Notes: generated by a model from the letters alone, not told the origin. A stretch of 64,000 nt of DNA from Dirofilaria immitis (GCA_024305405.1 JAKNDB010000079.1:2656501-2720500), one strand, 5' to 3'; numbered from the stretch's first letter, positions 10,888 to 23,839 are shown. Numbers and translations are program-made.

Positions 10888-13800
10888 CTAAAAATTCTTT
10901 CAATTATTATCAATAAACTATCATTCAAATATAATATATGCATAATGCATTATATTCGATAATAACAATGTTCATTTCAATATTATACATACAATTTTCT
11001 CATATTTTTAATAATCGATAATTGAACTTCTTTTTTTTTTTTTTTGAATATTCTTTACAAAAAATTCACGTAACAATAATTACGTATAATTTACCTTGTT
11101 CACTGGAATCATTGATTACTACGGAAATATCTCCATCGGATGCACTACTACACGGTCGATCGGAGTGATTTTGTTCTGATGATGCATCAATATCACCCAA
11201 ATCATCATCATCATCTTCACCTGGTCGATTACGTGGTGACCAAGTCATTTTATTTTCCTTTTTAATCGTCGACGAGCATTAGCAAACCATGTTGAAACCT
11301 AAAAATTAATTTTGCTTACTTTTTATTTAATTACTCCTCAAATAACTGATTGAATTAATCAGTTAATCAATTCATTTATCAATTCATTTATTTATCATTG
11401 ATCTATTTAAGCTTTTCATTATTTATTCAATTATTTTTCTCATTATTTAAAAATACTGTATATATTTTTTTCCAATTTATTTATTCAAAATCATATTTGA
11501 TCGATTATTGATTACAATAAAATAAAAATGATATTTGATACCTATGAATGATTTTAAAAATTAATCATAGAATTATTTTACAATTATTTAACAAAATTGT
11601 ATATCAATTGGTTAAAATCATATATTTATCATAGCAAATGGTTTTCGTAAAAAAAAAAAAACTTGAATCCTAATTGATAGATAGATACGGTTGATGAGAG
11701 GTAAAGAACAATCGTTGATCATTTTTATTCATTTTTTTTTTTTTTTTTCTTGACAATATTTGTTCGCAGCAAAAACCGATGATATATATTTTACACATAT
11801 TCTTTTGTAACAAATTTAAGTGTAATAATTGAATTTTAAAGTTTCAAAAATTTTTCAATTTTTTTTTCATCTATAATATATGTATATATATATATATGTA
11901 TATACATATTTCTTTTTTTTTTTTTTTTATTCGTACTGTAGTTGACAATGAAATGACAATAATCAATTCATAACAAAATACAAAATTAAATTGCGATGTT
12001 TCATCGTTTAGCGATGAAAGATCGACAATTGTTGCTATTGTCGTTATCAATGATCGTAAAATAACCTGATAATTTTCAACCCATCATCTTTAATTTATTA
12101 ATAGTAATTAAGATAACTTTTCTAATTTTACTTATAACTTACAAAATTTACCGATTACTTTTACAACGATTACAGCAAAATTAATTTGAAAATTTTATCA
12201 AATTATTACTCATATAATTTGATAAAATTATATAAATAATATGAATTGATCGAGGAATGGGGAAGAAAATATAAATATGATAAGTGAAAATAAAAATTAT
12301 AAAAGATCATTAAGAGATAAAATATTACTGGATATTATTAATGATGACATATTTATTTCCTGAGAAATATCCACCTGTCATAATTTAAAGATGAGAAAGG
12401 TTTGTTCAAAAAAAAAAAAAAAATAGGCCCATTTTGGCAATGCTTGAAATCTTATCTAGCAACCAAATTTGATAGAAATCAAAAATGAAAAGGTAAAAAA
12501 ATTGCTTCCTTCTTAATCATTTACAATAATTCATTTTTAAGTTTAGCAATAAATGAATATTTTGCAAATTTGAATTTCAAACAAAAAAGAAAAATATTTG
12601 CATTTTGTATTGTTTGAATTTTGTTGAAAAAAAAGAAATATTTTTTGCTTTTTTTTCTCTTAAAATAAAATAGAATATAAACAGTTTATATTAAAATATA
12701 ATTTATAGAATTTCATAATTGAAAATTGAAAATTTTAAATTTAAAAATTTCTTATTGTCCTAATTAATTAAAACTAATATTAGTTTTTATAATTTTTGAT
12801 TTAATTAAAATTTATTCGAAATTAAAATGATCAAATTTATCATAATAAACATTTATTATTGATAGAATGTTAAAATATTTAAAATAGCAAAATGAAAATT
12901 TTTTTATCATATTTAAAATGAATGAAATTTTGATCATTTAATTATTGATAGATTAAAATAAATTAAGCGAAATAATTCGAGAATAAACGAAAGAATTGAA
13001 ATAAATTTCAAATCTTGTAATATTAGCTCATTTCTCATCTTCATCATTACACTTAGTGCTAAATAGGAATTTGAAGAAAATAATAATTGAACTGATAATT
13101 GTTTGATCAATCGTTCATTTGATAGATAATATATCGATTTAAGTTTTCTCCTCTTTTCTACTCTCTCGTTTCCTATTTTTCTAATTTTCAATGTAATGAA
13201 GCATATCAGAATCAATCCCTCTTTCTTCCATTTTTATCCATCTCTTATGGCCCCATGAATGATGCAATTAATGATATGATTGTTGTCAAGCAAGGCTGTA
13301 AAAATTTTTAAATGTGCCAAGCATATGCTAGTAATTATCATCATTTGCAGGATCACATAAATCTTTGTAATTAATTTCGCTCAAATATCATAATCGGATG
13401 ATTGATAAAAATGATAAGAGGATTATGATTTTAACTATATCTTATTTAACATTACCCGTCTAATATATAAATTAAAACTTATTTAAGCAAAAAAAATTTA
13501 TTATGAATGATTAGAAGAAAATAATTTGCAATAATTTTGACTTATCAGATAATGCTAAAAATGATCCATCATTTGATTATCATATTTCTGGATAAGAAAG
13601 AACGTTTGAAAAAATTTAGGCTAATAAAAATTATTACTAATAAATTTGCTAATTATTTAAATCTAAGATCATCGTTGATAATATAAAAATTGATAAACAA
13701 ATTAATCATTTATGACACAATTTTTAATCAAACTATAAATTAAATTTATTTAAGAATAATTTATAAAAAAGTTTAAAACTTAAACAATGCTTATATTAAT

Positions 13801-16800
13801 GGCATATAATTTAATATTTTATTTAAAATTATCATTGATAATTTTTTAAATGTCAAAATTTAATCTATCATTTCGTTTTTTTTCCTAACTGATAATACTA
13901 TTTAATTGGAATAATTAATAATTTATCAAAATAATTGATAACTTGAAATGTATTATTTAATTATAGCAAACAATATCAATAATAATAGTATAACTGATAA
14001 CAACGATAATATTATCAATCATAGAAGAGAAATTAATTGAAAAAAATAATTTTATAATAATTTAATTTATTTTAAAGAAAAAACAACAAATAGTAATTAA
14101 TTTAAATAAAAAAAGCAGAAAAAAGGAATGTATTATATTTTAAAATAATTAAAATTAATATATAATTATATGCAAATATAATGATAAGATTTAAATGTAA
14201 TTTAAAATCAAAAATCAAAAAACAAAAATAAAAATAAAAATAAAATTGGTTAAAAATTATTAGTACTTATTGATTATTTATTATTTAATACAAATTAATT
14301 TTTTTCTTTTTCCATCAAAATAATTCGCTTCAAAACTAATTTTAAAATAATTCATTTAATAATTAAATTTGATAATTTCCTAATCAAAATAATTAATTTA
14401 ATTATATATTTGTTTAATCAAATTTAATTATTATTCGAATTGAATTATACGGAAATAATTTTATATGCTGCTAAATTGTTAATTGTAAAAGATATGAAAT
14501 TAAAATTTTTGAAATTAAATTTAAAATATAAATTAATCAATCATTTCGTTTTATCTTTTTATTGGTATAGTTTTAACGATCATTTTTTCTTTCATTTCAT
14601 ACCTCTGTTAATTAATTGTTTTAATATTATCATCCACCTTGTTTGCAAAACTATCAACCATTTTCTTCTCCCTCCCTCTCCCGCTCTCTCTCTCTTTCTC
14701 TCTCCCTCTCATTATTCTAAACTTTCTTTCATGTTTACCGCCTTATCAACAAATGTATTTAAAATTTTCATCATCAACCTCATTCCTCTTCTCTCATTTT
14801 TTTCTCTTTTCTTATTTTTTTCTTTTTCCCACCCAAACTTAAATTATAAACTTTATATCATTTTACATTAATTGCTGCTATTATATTAGTTTACATTACT
14901 ATTGCATATATAAACAAAAAATAATTTATATTTTCTTCTAAAATTTTCAAATAATTAAATAGCACTCTCTTCTATTCTATCCTCTCCTCTCTCTCTCTCT
15001 CTCTCTCTCTACATATATATTTTCATTTATACTAGAAATTGATTTGAATAGAAATGAAATAATCGAAAAGAAACGATTAAAATAAATAAAAGACAAATAA
15101 TGAAAATGATATTCTCGAAGAAGTAAAATTTGATCAATTACACACAATTGAAACTGATAATGTTAAATTCATTTTGTTATGGTATCATCGAAGGAATTTG
15201 ACAATTATGAATGATAAAAAAAAAGAAAAAAAAAAGGAAAATCAAAAAGAATACCCGCAACAAACATTTATATAATTAATAAGTGATAAGAATCGATGAG
15301 TAACACTAACACTTGATTAATCCTAATTAAGTTGGATAAAAATAGCACATAATTATTCCACCTTACATCAATCTATCAAAATAAAAAAAAAAAAAAAAAG
15401 AAACAAAACTTTGTTCAAAATATTGTTAACAGAAAGAAAAGTATAATCAAATAGATGGATAAATTGATTAAGAAAATATTATAATTGATAAATGATAAAA
15501 AATTTTGCTAAAAATTATTTTGATTAATTTTTTTATCATTTGGATAAATTTCATTGCATAAAACATACATAACATATACTGTATACATATACATATATAT
15601 ATATGAAATAAATTATTGATTAAATTTTTAAAATAAATGTTGAAATTTAAAAAAAAAAAATGATCATCTATACTATCGAAATATATTTGTAGTAATACAA
15701 AATTTCATTTTGTATTAACAAAAATAATTTTAATTAAAAAAAAACACAAAAATTAGAATTTATATTTTTTCCTTCACAATATTTTACCCTCTAAGTTACG
15801 TTAGAAAAAAAAACAAAACAAAAACAAAAACAAAAACAAAAAACAAAAAAGAAGGAAAGAAAAAGAAAGACACTTGATTTTGATTGATTAAAATGATTCC
15901 TTAAGTATTGCTTCAGAAAGCAATCCAATCAAGAAGACAAAAATATAAACATCAAAAAGAACGACCGCTTTTTTTTTTTGTTTCGCTAATCTTTTCTATT
16001 ACAACAAATGATCATTTAAGGTAGTATTGTACCAATAAAATAAACAGACTAAATGGAGAGAGATAGAAAAAGAAAAGAAACGAAAAAGAAAAAGATTAAT
16101 CTCATTTTTAAAATGATTGTTTCAAATTCCAATAAAACTATTTACAAATACGAAAAGAAAAATAAAACTTGAAAAAATAAAACTTGGAGGAAAAAAAATA
16201 AAACTTGGGAACAAAAATAAAACTTAGAAAAGGAAAAAGAATGATGGAACAATAAATAATTGTTAAATTATGGCAACAATGATACGGTAATTGCATTGCT
16301 TGAATTCAATAATTTGCTTTTTTATCTTAATTTATTCCTTCTATTTCTTTTTCTTTTAAATGATAGATTTGTTTATCAAATCTTATTATTGATAGCATAA
16401 TGGTAATATTTTAAAATATAAATTATATCAATTATAAAATGCTATTAAACGATATCATATTATCGATATCATTTAATGCATTTATGTATATATATTGAAA
16501 GATATGCTTTTTTAAAAAGCTCAAAGCACTTATTAAAAAAAGTAATAAAAGATGAAATGATAATTTGGACTACATGGATGCTATGATATGATATTATTCC
16601 AATCTTTTAAATATTATCATCCAAAAAATCATTATTAGTAAGGAAGAAATAATCGATCTATAAAATTATTAAAATAATAATCAAAATCGTAAATTTTAAA
16701 CAAACTTTTAAAAGAAATCTCAACTATTTTAAGGTAAGATAATTTTAATAAACAATTTAAAAATACCTTACATTTAATTTGGCAAGAAAAAAAATGATCA

Positions 16801-19800
16801 AAATAAATCAAACTTTAAATGAAATTAAAGGAAAAAATGAAACATAGAAATCAAAAAAATAAAATCCTTAATGATCTTTGACATATTGAAAAATGAATAA
16901 TTCGCTAATGGTGCTTATAAAAAAATAAAAAAATAAAAAAAATGAAATATGTGATTAATCAAAGTATCCCACAAATTTCTTAAATTAACTGATTGAAAAA
17001 TGTTTTGTTAAATTATGATGACAGAAGAGAATTTCAAACTAAAATGTCATCAGTTTCTCAGAAAATGAAAAATGATAATTTTTACATTTGTAATTAAATG
17101 AATGACAAATTAATTTTTTTTTTTTTTAAATTTTTAAATTTCGAAATTTATTAAAAATAATTTTGAAATATTTGATAGAATTTCATATGACAATAGCATC
17201 TTATTATCATTTTATTAATTAAAATTATATTATTTATTTAGGAATTTTTCGATTTCCAATTAATATAAGTTATTATATGGAAAAAAGAATGAATTGTAGG
17301 AGAGATTTATGAAATATTTACTTAATTATTTTCAATTAAAATTTTTCTATCATTGATTAAATTTTCATCAATTGCTTAGCTATTTTGATAGTAACATAGA
17401 AAATTATTATAGCTTATTTAAATCGATAAATTAAAAAATAAGTAAATATTTGAACTGACCTGTGTTAAGGTCATTTTGGTAAGTAATGCAAGCATAATTT
17501 TTTCTGCTTTTGTTGGATATGGATTTTTCCTATGTTCATTAAGCCATGATTTTAGTGGTGCGGTTGTTTCACGTGTTGCATTTTTACGTCGTGTACCATC
17601 TAAACCACTAGCGTATGGATGATACGGCATTGGATCAAAGAAATAACCGGAAACTGCCCGTACTGCACCAATCATTTCTGGTTTCATTTCCTTAAAAAAA
17701 AATTAAAAAATAAAGAAAAATGTGAAAACCTTGAATTTTTTTTATTCCAAAAATTCAATCATTCTTTGATTTGTTAACATATAAGTGATTAAATGATTAT
17801 CATTTGTGAAATAATCCCGATCATTCTTTGATTTGTTAACATATAAGTGATTAAATAATTATCATTTGTGAAATGTTTATTTATGAATTTTAATGGAATA
17901 TAAATATTATAAATTTCAACAAATTTATTAATTATATATAAAAATTTGATTTATCAAAATGTTTTCAAATATTTCATTTTTCTTTTCTTAATCGATCAAG
18001 ATAATTTGATAAATATATATATATATATATGTATATATTAATGATAAATATTAAATGTATATTTGATCATTTTTGCTATTCCTTTTTTTTTTTTTTAAAT
18101 CTCTTTTCTACCAATTTCGTTAAATTAATTTTGTAAAATTATTAATTCATTTATCCTAATTAAGTTGTGAAATTAGTTCAAATTATTTCTGATATATTAG
18201 AAAGGAGAAATGAAAAATGAAGAAAGATTAAAAAATGAACGGAGAGGGAGAGAGAGAGAGAAAATGAGGAAAAAAAGTATGAAATGATTCCTTTTATTTA
18301 TTTTTTTTTTGAAGGTCATATAAGAGTGGTAGGTATTTTCTTCAAGGTATATACATACATATACATCTATTGTATTTATTATGAAAAATGAATGGATCAA
18401 TGTTATTACAACAATCATCTCAAACAATCATTTGAAATAGGAAGTAGTAGGAGTAGAAGTAGTAGGAGTAGAAGTAGGAGTAGGAATAGGAGTAGAAGGA
18501 GTTGGAGAATGAGAAGAAGGAGGAAAAGGAGAAGGAGGATGAGGAGGAAGAAGTTATGAGGAATGATTTTGACGTCCATTTGAAATGAAATAAGTTTCAG
18601 TTAAAAAAAAAAAAATGGTTATACCAAAATGGAAGGAAAAAAAATTAAAAATTTTTCGTCCTTTTTTTTACTTCTTCTCTTTGAAAAATCATCATTACAA
18701 CAAATCATCGTGTTTCTTCCACTTATTTAGAAAAGACTTCCATGCAATGACGGATGTTGTAATTTGATTATCAACTGAATCAATTTTTGATAAATTGATT
18801 AAACTAATTATTATTGATCAATTAGTAATTCAAATATTTTTTTTGTTTAAAATTTATCTTAGCAATAATTAACAATTGTGCAATATTAAATAAACGATAA
18901 TTGATAATTGTTTAAATTGGTAAGAATAATATAAAATTATATTAAATTAAAATTCGAAATTTTAATTGATATTTAAATCTTAACATCCTAATTAAATAAT
19001 GTATGAATAAGGAAAAAAATAATTTAGCAAAATATAAGAGAAATTTTAATGAATATTTTTTATATAATAATTGCTAATGATAAAATATAATAAATGATAT
19101 TAAATGTTTTTGAATATTTAAATATTCATCTCTTATTTGATAATATTTGATAATGATAACGTTAAAGCTAAAAAATGTTTAAACATAAGATTGTTTAATT
19201 TGTAACGAATTTCTTAATTCTTTTATAATTATAATTTTATTTTACTCAAAAAGTATTTTAAAAGTTTTTTAATTTATAAATTTATAATTATCAATTTGAA
19301 ATAAATTTTTTTGTTCATTAAAAATTTAGAAAAAATAATCAATAAAATAATTCATTTTCATAGCAATTTAAGTTGTTACAATTTTTAAATTTCATATTTC
19401 ATCCTCCAATAATTATTATTATTATAAAACGTATAAATTATGCTAAAATTAATACGATCATTTTCATTCTATTTGGGAAATTATATACATATATACTGAA
19501 TTGATCTAATAATCAATTATCAACTATCATCACTAATATCAATGATAATAATATCAATCGATCTATGATTACAATATATGTTTAGCTTATGAACTTATAA
19601 TTTATAATGCAAAAAAATTTCAAAAAAATCAAAAACATATAAAAAAAAATGGAACTATTGCAAATGGGCCAACACATGCTCATTCATAATATTTCTTGTG
19701 TAGGAATGATAACATATAACAGTGATGATAATGATAGTGATAATGATAGTGAATAGTGGTAGTGATGATGTTAAAATGATTGCAGTGATGCATCATCATT

Positions 19801-21224
19801 CATTAATAGAAAGGTACCGATATTATCATTAGTTCAACATTTAAGAAAATGATTAACGGACTAATAAAAATTTCTTCGGTACTTTAGAGGACGATGTTAA
19901 CTGAAGCACAACAAACATTGTTGTTTCAACAAGTTATCAATTAAATAACGAGAAAAGATGATAACAAAAAGAGAGATTTTCGAGAAAAGAAAAAGATAAG
20001 AAAAAAAAAAGAAAGAATCATTTCGGGACAACATTTGTGTTAAATCATTTAATTCGTCATTTATTCTTTTAAATTAATTTAATTTCATTTCATACTATTG
20101 CACGGAACTATTTATTGTTCAATAAAGAAATTGAAAAGTAAAATGAAAAATGAAATGAAATGAAAAACAAAATGGCAATTATTTAAAACTAAATTTCAAT
20201 TCTTTAAAAAGAAATAATACAATTTGTTTATCAAAGAGAAATAAAGAAAGGGAAAGAGAGAGGAGAGAGAGAGAGAGAGAGAAAAAAGATGAAGAAAAGT
20301 ATGAGATATAAATTTGCTTTATAAATTAATTAATTAATGAGATATAGTATAATTTTATCAAAAAGCAATACTATAATATATCACAAACGAAAAAAAAATG
20401 GGATAATGATAAAGCTTACCGCGGGATGTAAACCGGGGTAAATGGCAGGAAAAGGAAGTGCACCTTGAGCCATAGCTGCTCGAAATGCCGTTTCATGTTC
20501 CATTGGATGTGGAAAACCGGCCAAACCACCGGGTGTTAATAGCGGTCCACTGGCATTCAAAAATCTTGTCGTATCACCGCCACCGCTTATTTCATCAGTA
20601 CTATTACCGCTTATTGAGGTTGCAACCGGTACATTACCAACTAATGCTGAAGGTGGTTCCGTTTTAACTGGTGTAGACGGTTGTGAGGCAGCCAGCAACT
20701 AAAATAAATTCAAATTTATCATTAATTTAATTAATTACATATTTTAATGAATTTAATAAAAATTTTGATACAAATAATTTCCATATAAGAATAACTAATA
20801 TTTCATTTCTATTTTACTAAATTTTTTAAATATTTCTTTAGCGCTAATTTTTTCTTTCTTTTTAATTATAATTTTATTATTAATTTGTAAATAGTAAATA
20901 GACTTACTCGTAAAATATTCAGCATTATAGTTGTAAAAATTCCTTCTTTCCTTATCTATCTTATTTAGAGTTTTGAATAATTGGATAAATGAATGAATGG
21001 AATAGTATAGAATGAATTAAACGGAACTTTTTTGATATGAAGAAAAGAAATTATTAATAAATAAAATGATTAGAGTAAAGGAAATTATTTTATTAATTTA
21101 AATAATAAATTTAAATTAAAATTTTTTCAAATAAAAAATAATTATAAATTAATTAATTCAATTTTTAGTATATGAAATGGATAAGTTTTAATAATAATAA
21201 TAATAATATTACTATTACTAATAC

Positions 21225-21284
<60 letters not shown>

Positions 21285-21559
21285 TGGATGGATGAATGAA
21301 AGAAGCCGAAATAGGAATCAACTAACTAAACTACTGTGCTTGCTTTCATGATACGGCAATATTTATGTGATCGTTCATAAAACAAAACAAAACAAAAAAA
21401 AAAGTAAAAAAGGCGGATGAAAAAAGAAAAAAGGAAGAGAGTTTCTTCGGGATAAATTCATGCGGAACAGATGGAATAGATAGATGAAGAGATGGTATAT
21501 TATTGTTGACACACCTGAGCATTGAATGCAGCTGCTGCTGCCGCCGGATTGAATGCCAT
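10265..21559 (-). CDS. irx: Iroquois-class TALE homeobox transcription factor (five-exon gene model, whole span)
   Basis: Predicted nuclear DNA-binding protein of about 460 residues, if one missing base in exon 4 is allowed for. Coding exons are 21515-21559, 20420-20698, 17460-17690, 11095-11298 and 10265-10887. The first three junctions are phase 0 and the fourth is phase 1; all introns start GT and end AG. The TALE homeodomain covers about residues 141-203: RRKNATRE, the NPYP three-residue loop insertion, then KMTLTQ joined across an intron to [11 protein letters not shown]. It is followed by the Iroquois signature MTWSPRNR and an acidic stretch (EDDDDD). A later KTKIWSIAE matches the KIWSLAE-type motif usual in Iroquois proteins. 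Known family role: patterning and neural specification, often as a repressor. The identity is very secure. Less certain are the start (first in-frame ATG after a stop), the 3' end (a splice donor overlaps the stop) and the exon 4 frame. SOWAH lies 26 kb away in divergent orientation. Confidence 0.93.
10888..11094 (-). other. irx intron 4
   Basis: 207 bp, GTAAAT...TTTTAG, phase 1. AT-rich with a T run near 11.03-11.045 kb; the shortest intron of the gene. Confidence 0.85.
11095..11298 (-). CDS. irx: irx coding exon 4 (helix 3, MTWSPRNR signature, acidic tail) with a one-base frame break
   Basis: The acceptor is AATTTTTAG, the donor is AAG|GTAAAT, and the exon ends at phase 1. The first codons read [13 protein letters not shown], the DNA-recognition helix with the W-F-x-N core. 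The conserved continuation [12 protein letters not shown] is present but one frame off: 50 bases lie between the exon start and the ATG of MTWSPRNR (11248), where 51 are needed. The break is at an A run that has five As (11259-11263) where six would restore the frame. Read literally, the protein ends two codons after a short mis-frame (RKIK, then stop). Downstream the acidic [11 protein letters not shown] and a Ser/Asp-rich region stay open to the donor, so the gene looks functional and a sequence error is likeliest. Confidence 0.9.
11299..17459 (-). other. irx intron 3 (inside the homeobox)
   Basis: 6161 bp, GTCAGT...TTTTAG, separating helices 2 and 3. It is mostly AT-rich, with poly-A runs, AAAAAC repeats (15805-15850), an AATAAAACTT-type repeat (16150-16230) and CT tracts (14670-14712, 14983-15010). 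At about 13220-13440 is a higher-complexity block with homeodomain-like TAAT cores, a candidate enhancer. No exon seen. The open frame at 14440-14871 on plus is low complexity. Confidence 0.8.
14983..15010. repeat. (CT)n microsatellite in irx intron 3
   Basis: CT repeats following CCTCTCCTCT. Confidence 0.95.
17460..17690 (-). CDS. irx: irx coding exon 3 (homeodomain N-terminal arm, helices 1-2, TALE loop)
   Basis: The acceptor is TTTTTTAAG and the donor is CAG|GTCAGT, both phase 0; the exon gives 77 residues. It carries the conserved pre-homeodomain segment ([19 protein letters not shown]), then [17 protein letters not shown], the TALE loop NPYPTKAEK and [13 protein letters not shown]. The intron after TLTQ is inside the homeodomain, just before recognition helix 3. 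Most Irx proteins that I recall read TKGEK here; this one has TKAEK, a small loop difference. Translation past the donor (VSSNIY) is intron. Confidence 0.96.
17759..17874. repeat. 62-bp-period tandem duplication beside the homeobox exon
   Basis: Copies at 17759-17812 and 17821-17874 both start TCATTCTTTGATTTGTTAAC and are nearly identical, suggesting a recent event. It lies 69 bp upstream (in gene sense) of exon 3. Confidence 0.93.
18439..18557. repeat. Purine triplet array (AGTAGG/AGTAGA/GAAGGA)
   Basis: Nearly all-purine plus strand with AGTAGGAGTAGA units, changing to GGA/GAA units. Confidence 0.92.
20420..20698 (-). CDS. irx: irx coding exon 2 (Pro/Gly/Ser-rich region N-terminal to the homeodomain)
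   Basis: The acceptor is TTATTTTAG and the donor is GCG|GTAAGC, both phase 0; the exon gives 93 residues. It begins [17 protein letters not shown], has a glycine patch (ISGGGD) and ends [11 protein letters not shown]. No domain is visible; this corresponds to the variable N-terminal arm of Iroquois proteins. GC content is clearly above the flanking introns, and the codons show normal third-position AT bias. The opposite-strand frame through 20485-20667 is a shadow of this exon. Confidence 0.88.
20699..21514 (-). other. irx intron 1
   Basis: 816 bp, GTGTGT...TTTTAG. It contains a long (AAT)n tract (21189-21283) and otherwise AT-rich unique sequence. No exon or RNA seen. Confidence 0.8.
21189..21283. 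repeat. (AAT)n microsatellite in irx intron 1
   Basis: AAT triplets broken near 21207-21226 by ATT/ACT triplets, then pure to 21283. Confidence 0.96.
21515..21559 (-). CDS. irx: irx coding exon 1 (short, alanine-rich N-terminus)
   Basis: This exon encodes [15 protein letters not shown] and ends CAG|GTGTGT, a good donor at phase 0 that fits exon 2 exactly. The ATG at 21559 is the first Met after an in-frame TGA about 110 bases upstream. The reading frame between that TGA and the ATG is open (it includes SSSNDNNNFNNS), so the transcribed exon is longer, and an upstream spliced start cannot be excluded. The six-alanine run is encoded by GCN triplets in a region full of triplet repeats. Confidence 0.72.
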
Positions 21560-21689
21560 CCGCGAATTGTTGAAGTTGTTGTTATCGTTTGATGATGAGG
21601 TAATATTGAAAAGATGACGAGAGATAGATATATTTGGGATATGCAGCTGGCTGAATGAACTATATGTTTGTATTCAGTTAAATAATTAT

Positions 21690-21971
21690 CACCAGTCGTC
21701 GTCGTTTTTGTCGTCGTCGTCGTCGTGATCGTTATTGTTGTTGTTGTTGTTGCTATTATTATTATTATTGTTGTTGTTGTTATTGTTGTTGATGATAATA
21801 ATGATGATGATGATGTTAATAATATTGTATTGGCGTTATCAGAAAATTAAATGGTAGCAAATAATAATAATAGTAGTAATAGTAGTAGTAATAATAATGA
21901 CGATGATGATAACGTTGGTAGTTGATAATGATAAGAAGTGATTAATAAAAAGTGAAAATATTGTTTTTGAT

Positions 21972-22008
<37 letters not shown>

Positions 22009-22030
22009 CAGTAGCAGTAGCAGCAGCACC
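21690..22030. repeat. Compound triplet-repeat cluster upstream of irx exon 1
   Basis: Plus strand: (GTC)n and (GTT/ATT)n at 21692-21816, (AAT/AGT)n at 21845-21900, (GCA)n at 21974-22028. On the irx strand these read as GAC, AAC and GCT/ACT triplets. The GCT block is an open Ala/Thr frame without an ATG. It probably lies in the 5' leader, promoter or first intron of irx. Confidence 0.85.
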
Positions 22031-22584
22031 CAATAAATTAATAATAAAAAAATCAAATTCTAACGAAAAAAAAATTTCTTTTTTTTCTCGAAATAATCTG
22101 AAATTTTAAAAATTTATAGTAATTAAAAAAATAAAAAAATTCGTATATATTCAAATATTAAATTAAATATATGTATATGTTAAAATGATAAATGATAAAG
22201 TTTTGTTTTTATAATATATCATTAAAAGATATGATAAATTTAAACAAACTTATATATGAATATGAAAATAAAAAAAAAAAAAGAATTATCATTTAATTGC
22301 GAATATTTTAATTGAAATTATCAGATGAAATAAAATGTTGCAAATACTGTAACATCATTTGTTGAAGTATCATCGCATTTTTGTTTATTTATACAAATCA
22401 TTGTAAGAATTTATGAAATTATTTTCTGTAATATGTACCAAGTAACAAATAAGGTTGACAAACGTCCTAGCAAAAAAAAAAAAAAAAGAGAAAAAAAGAA
22501 AATAACGCAACAGCGATTTGTTTTGTAAAAACATGATGTTCATCGACACGCTAACAGGTTTTTTTTGACATTTATATCAACAAT

Positions 22585-22593
22585 ATGATGATA

Positions 22594-22632
<39 letters not shown>

Positions 22633-22747
22633 GCAATGATGATGGCAATGATGATGATGATGATAATATAATAATAATCATGAAAAGGTAAGCGAAAAGA
22701 GGTGGAAAGAAGAAGGAAAAGGAGAAGAAGAAGAAGAAGAAGAAGAG
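22585..22747. repeat. (GAT)n and (GAA)n arrays
   Basis: GAT triplets at 22585-22668 with GGCAAT interruptions; GAA triplets at 22716-22747. A further GAA run lies at 22914-22946. Confidence 0.95.
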
Positions 22748-23839
22748 CAGGTAGTTGTTGAATGTATTGTTGTAATTATTGAATTGCATCAAAAATTGAA
22801 TTCAAAGTTAGAAATGATTAAATAAGTTGTTCAGCTGTAAAGTGCAAATATATTGTTAAAAAAAAAAAAATAAAAGTTTTTTTTTTTTATAGGATTAGTT
22901 CATCAGTTGGAAAAAGAAGAAGAAGAAGAAGAAGAAGAAGAAGGAGAAGTTAGTTCAGAATATAAAAATGTAAATATGTGTTGCTGTTGATTGTTATTGA
23001 CAATTTCGATTAATTATTTAAATTTTGAAATATTTGAAATAAATTACAAATATTTTTCATTTCAACCAAAACAGAAAGATAAATCAAAACTTTTTTTTTT
23101 GTATTATCATTTTTTTTTTGTTTTCAACGCTATAATTTATAATATTTATTTATCAAAAAAAAACAAAAAAAAGAAAAAAAATTGAGAAGAATATAAAATT
23201 ATTTTCTAATGGCATTTATTATCATAAATGAGCAAATAAGTTAGAATAATTACGTAATAATTTGATATGATAAAAATGGAATGAATATTTTATTACAATT
23301 ATTCGTTGCTTCTTCTTCTTCGTCTTCTTCTAATGGTATTAATTTTATAGAATTTTGATTTCGTTTGTTAATCATTCATTTAAAATGAATAATTAAAATA
23401 TTAGTTGAATAAAATGAAATGATTGCTTCGAAGATTTTTAAAAGATTAATGCAAAAGTAGGCCTAAATCGTGAGAAATATATATATATATAAATATACTT
23501 GTGCCTATTTTCTAGTAAACAAAAGAATAAGAATAAGTAAAACTATCTGAAGCCTCGATTAAAAAAAAATGGCCAAGAATTAGAATATTTCATTTCCTAT
23601 ATATATTACTAATCGAAATTTGCTAATCTATAACATTGCCAGTATCTTAGTTAGAATTATCATTTATCTATACTTATCATTGAATTAGGTTATTACAGAT
23701 CAATACTTATTGCTTATAATTTATCACTTAATTAGTATATAAGTATATATATTTATATTTTCATCTATTTAATATCAATTAATTATATTCATACTGTTAC
23801 CTATAGCATTACTCATTTACGTATGAATATATTAATAAG

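Larger units (their letters stand above)
17691..20419 (-). other. irx intron 2
   Basis: 2729 bp, GTAAGC...TTTAAG. It holds a 62-bp-period tandem duplication next to exon 3 (17759-17874), a purine triplet array (18439-18557), a GATAAT/AGTGAT array near 19.72-19.78 kb and a GA tract near 20.26 kb. Around 19655-19700 is a short non-repetitive patch (GGGCCAACACATGC). No coding exon seen. Confidence 0.8.
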
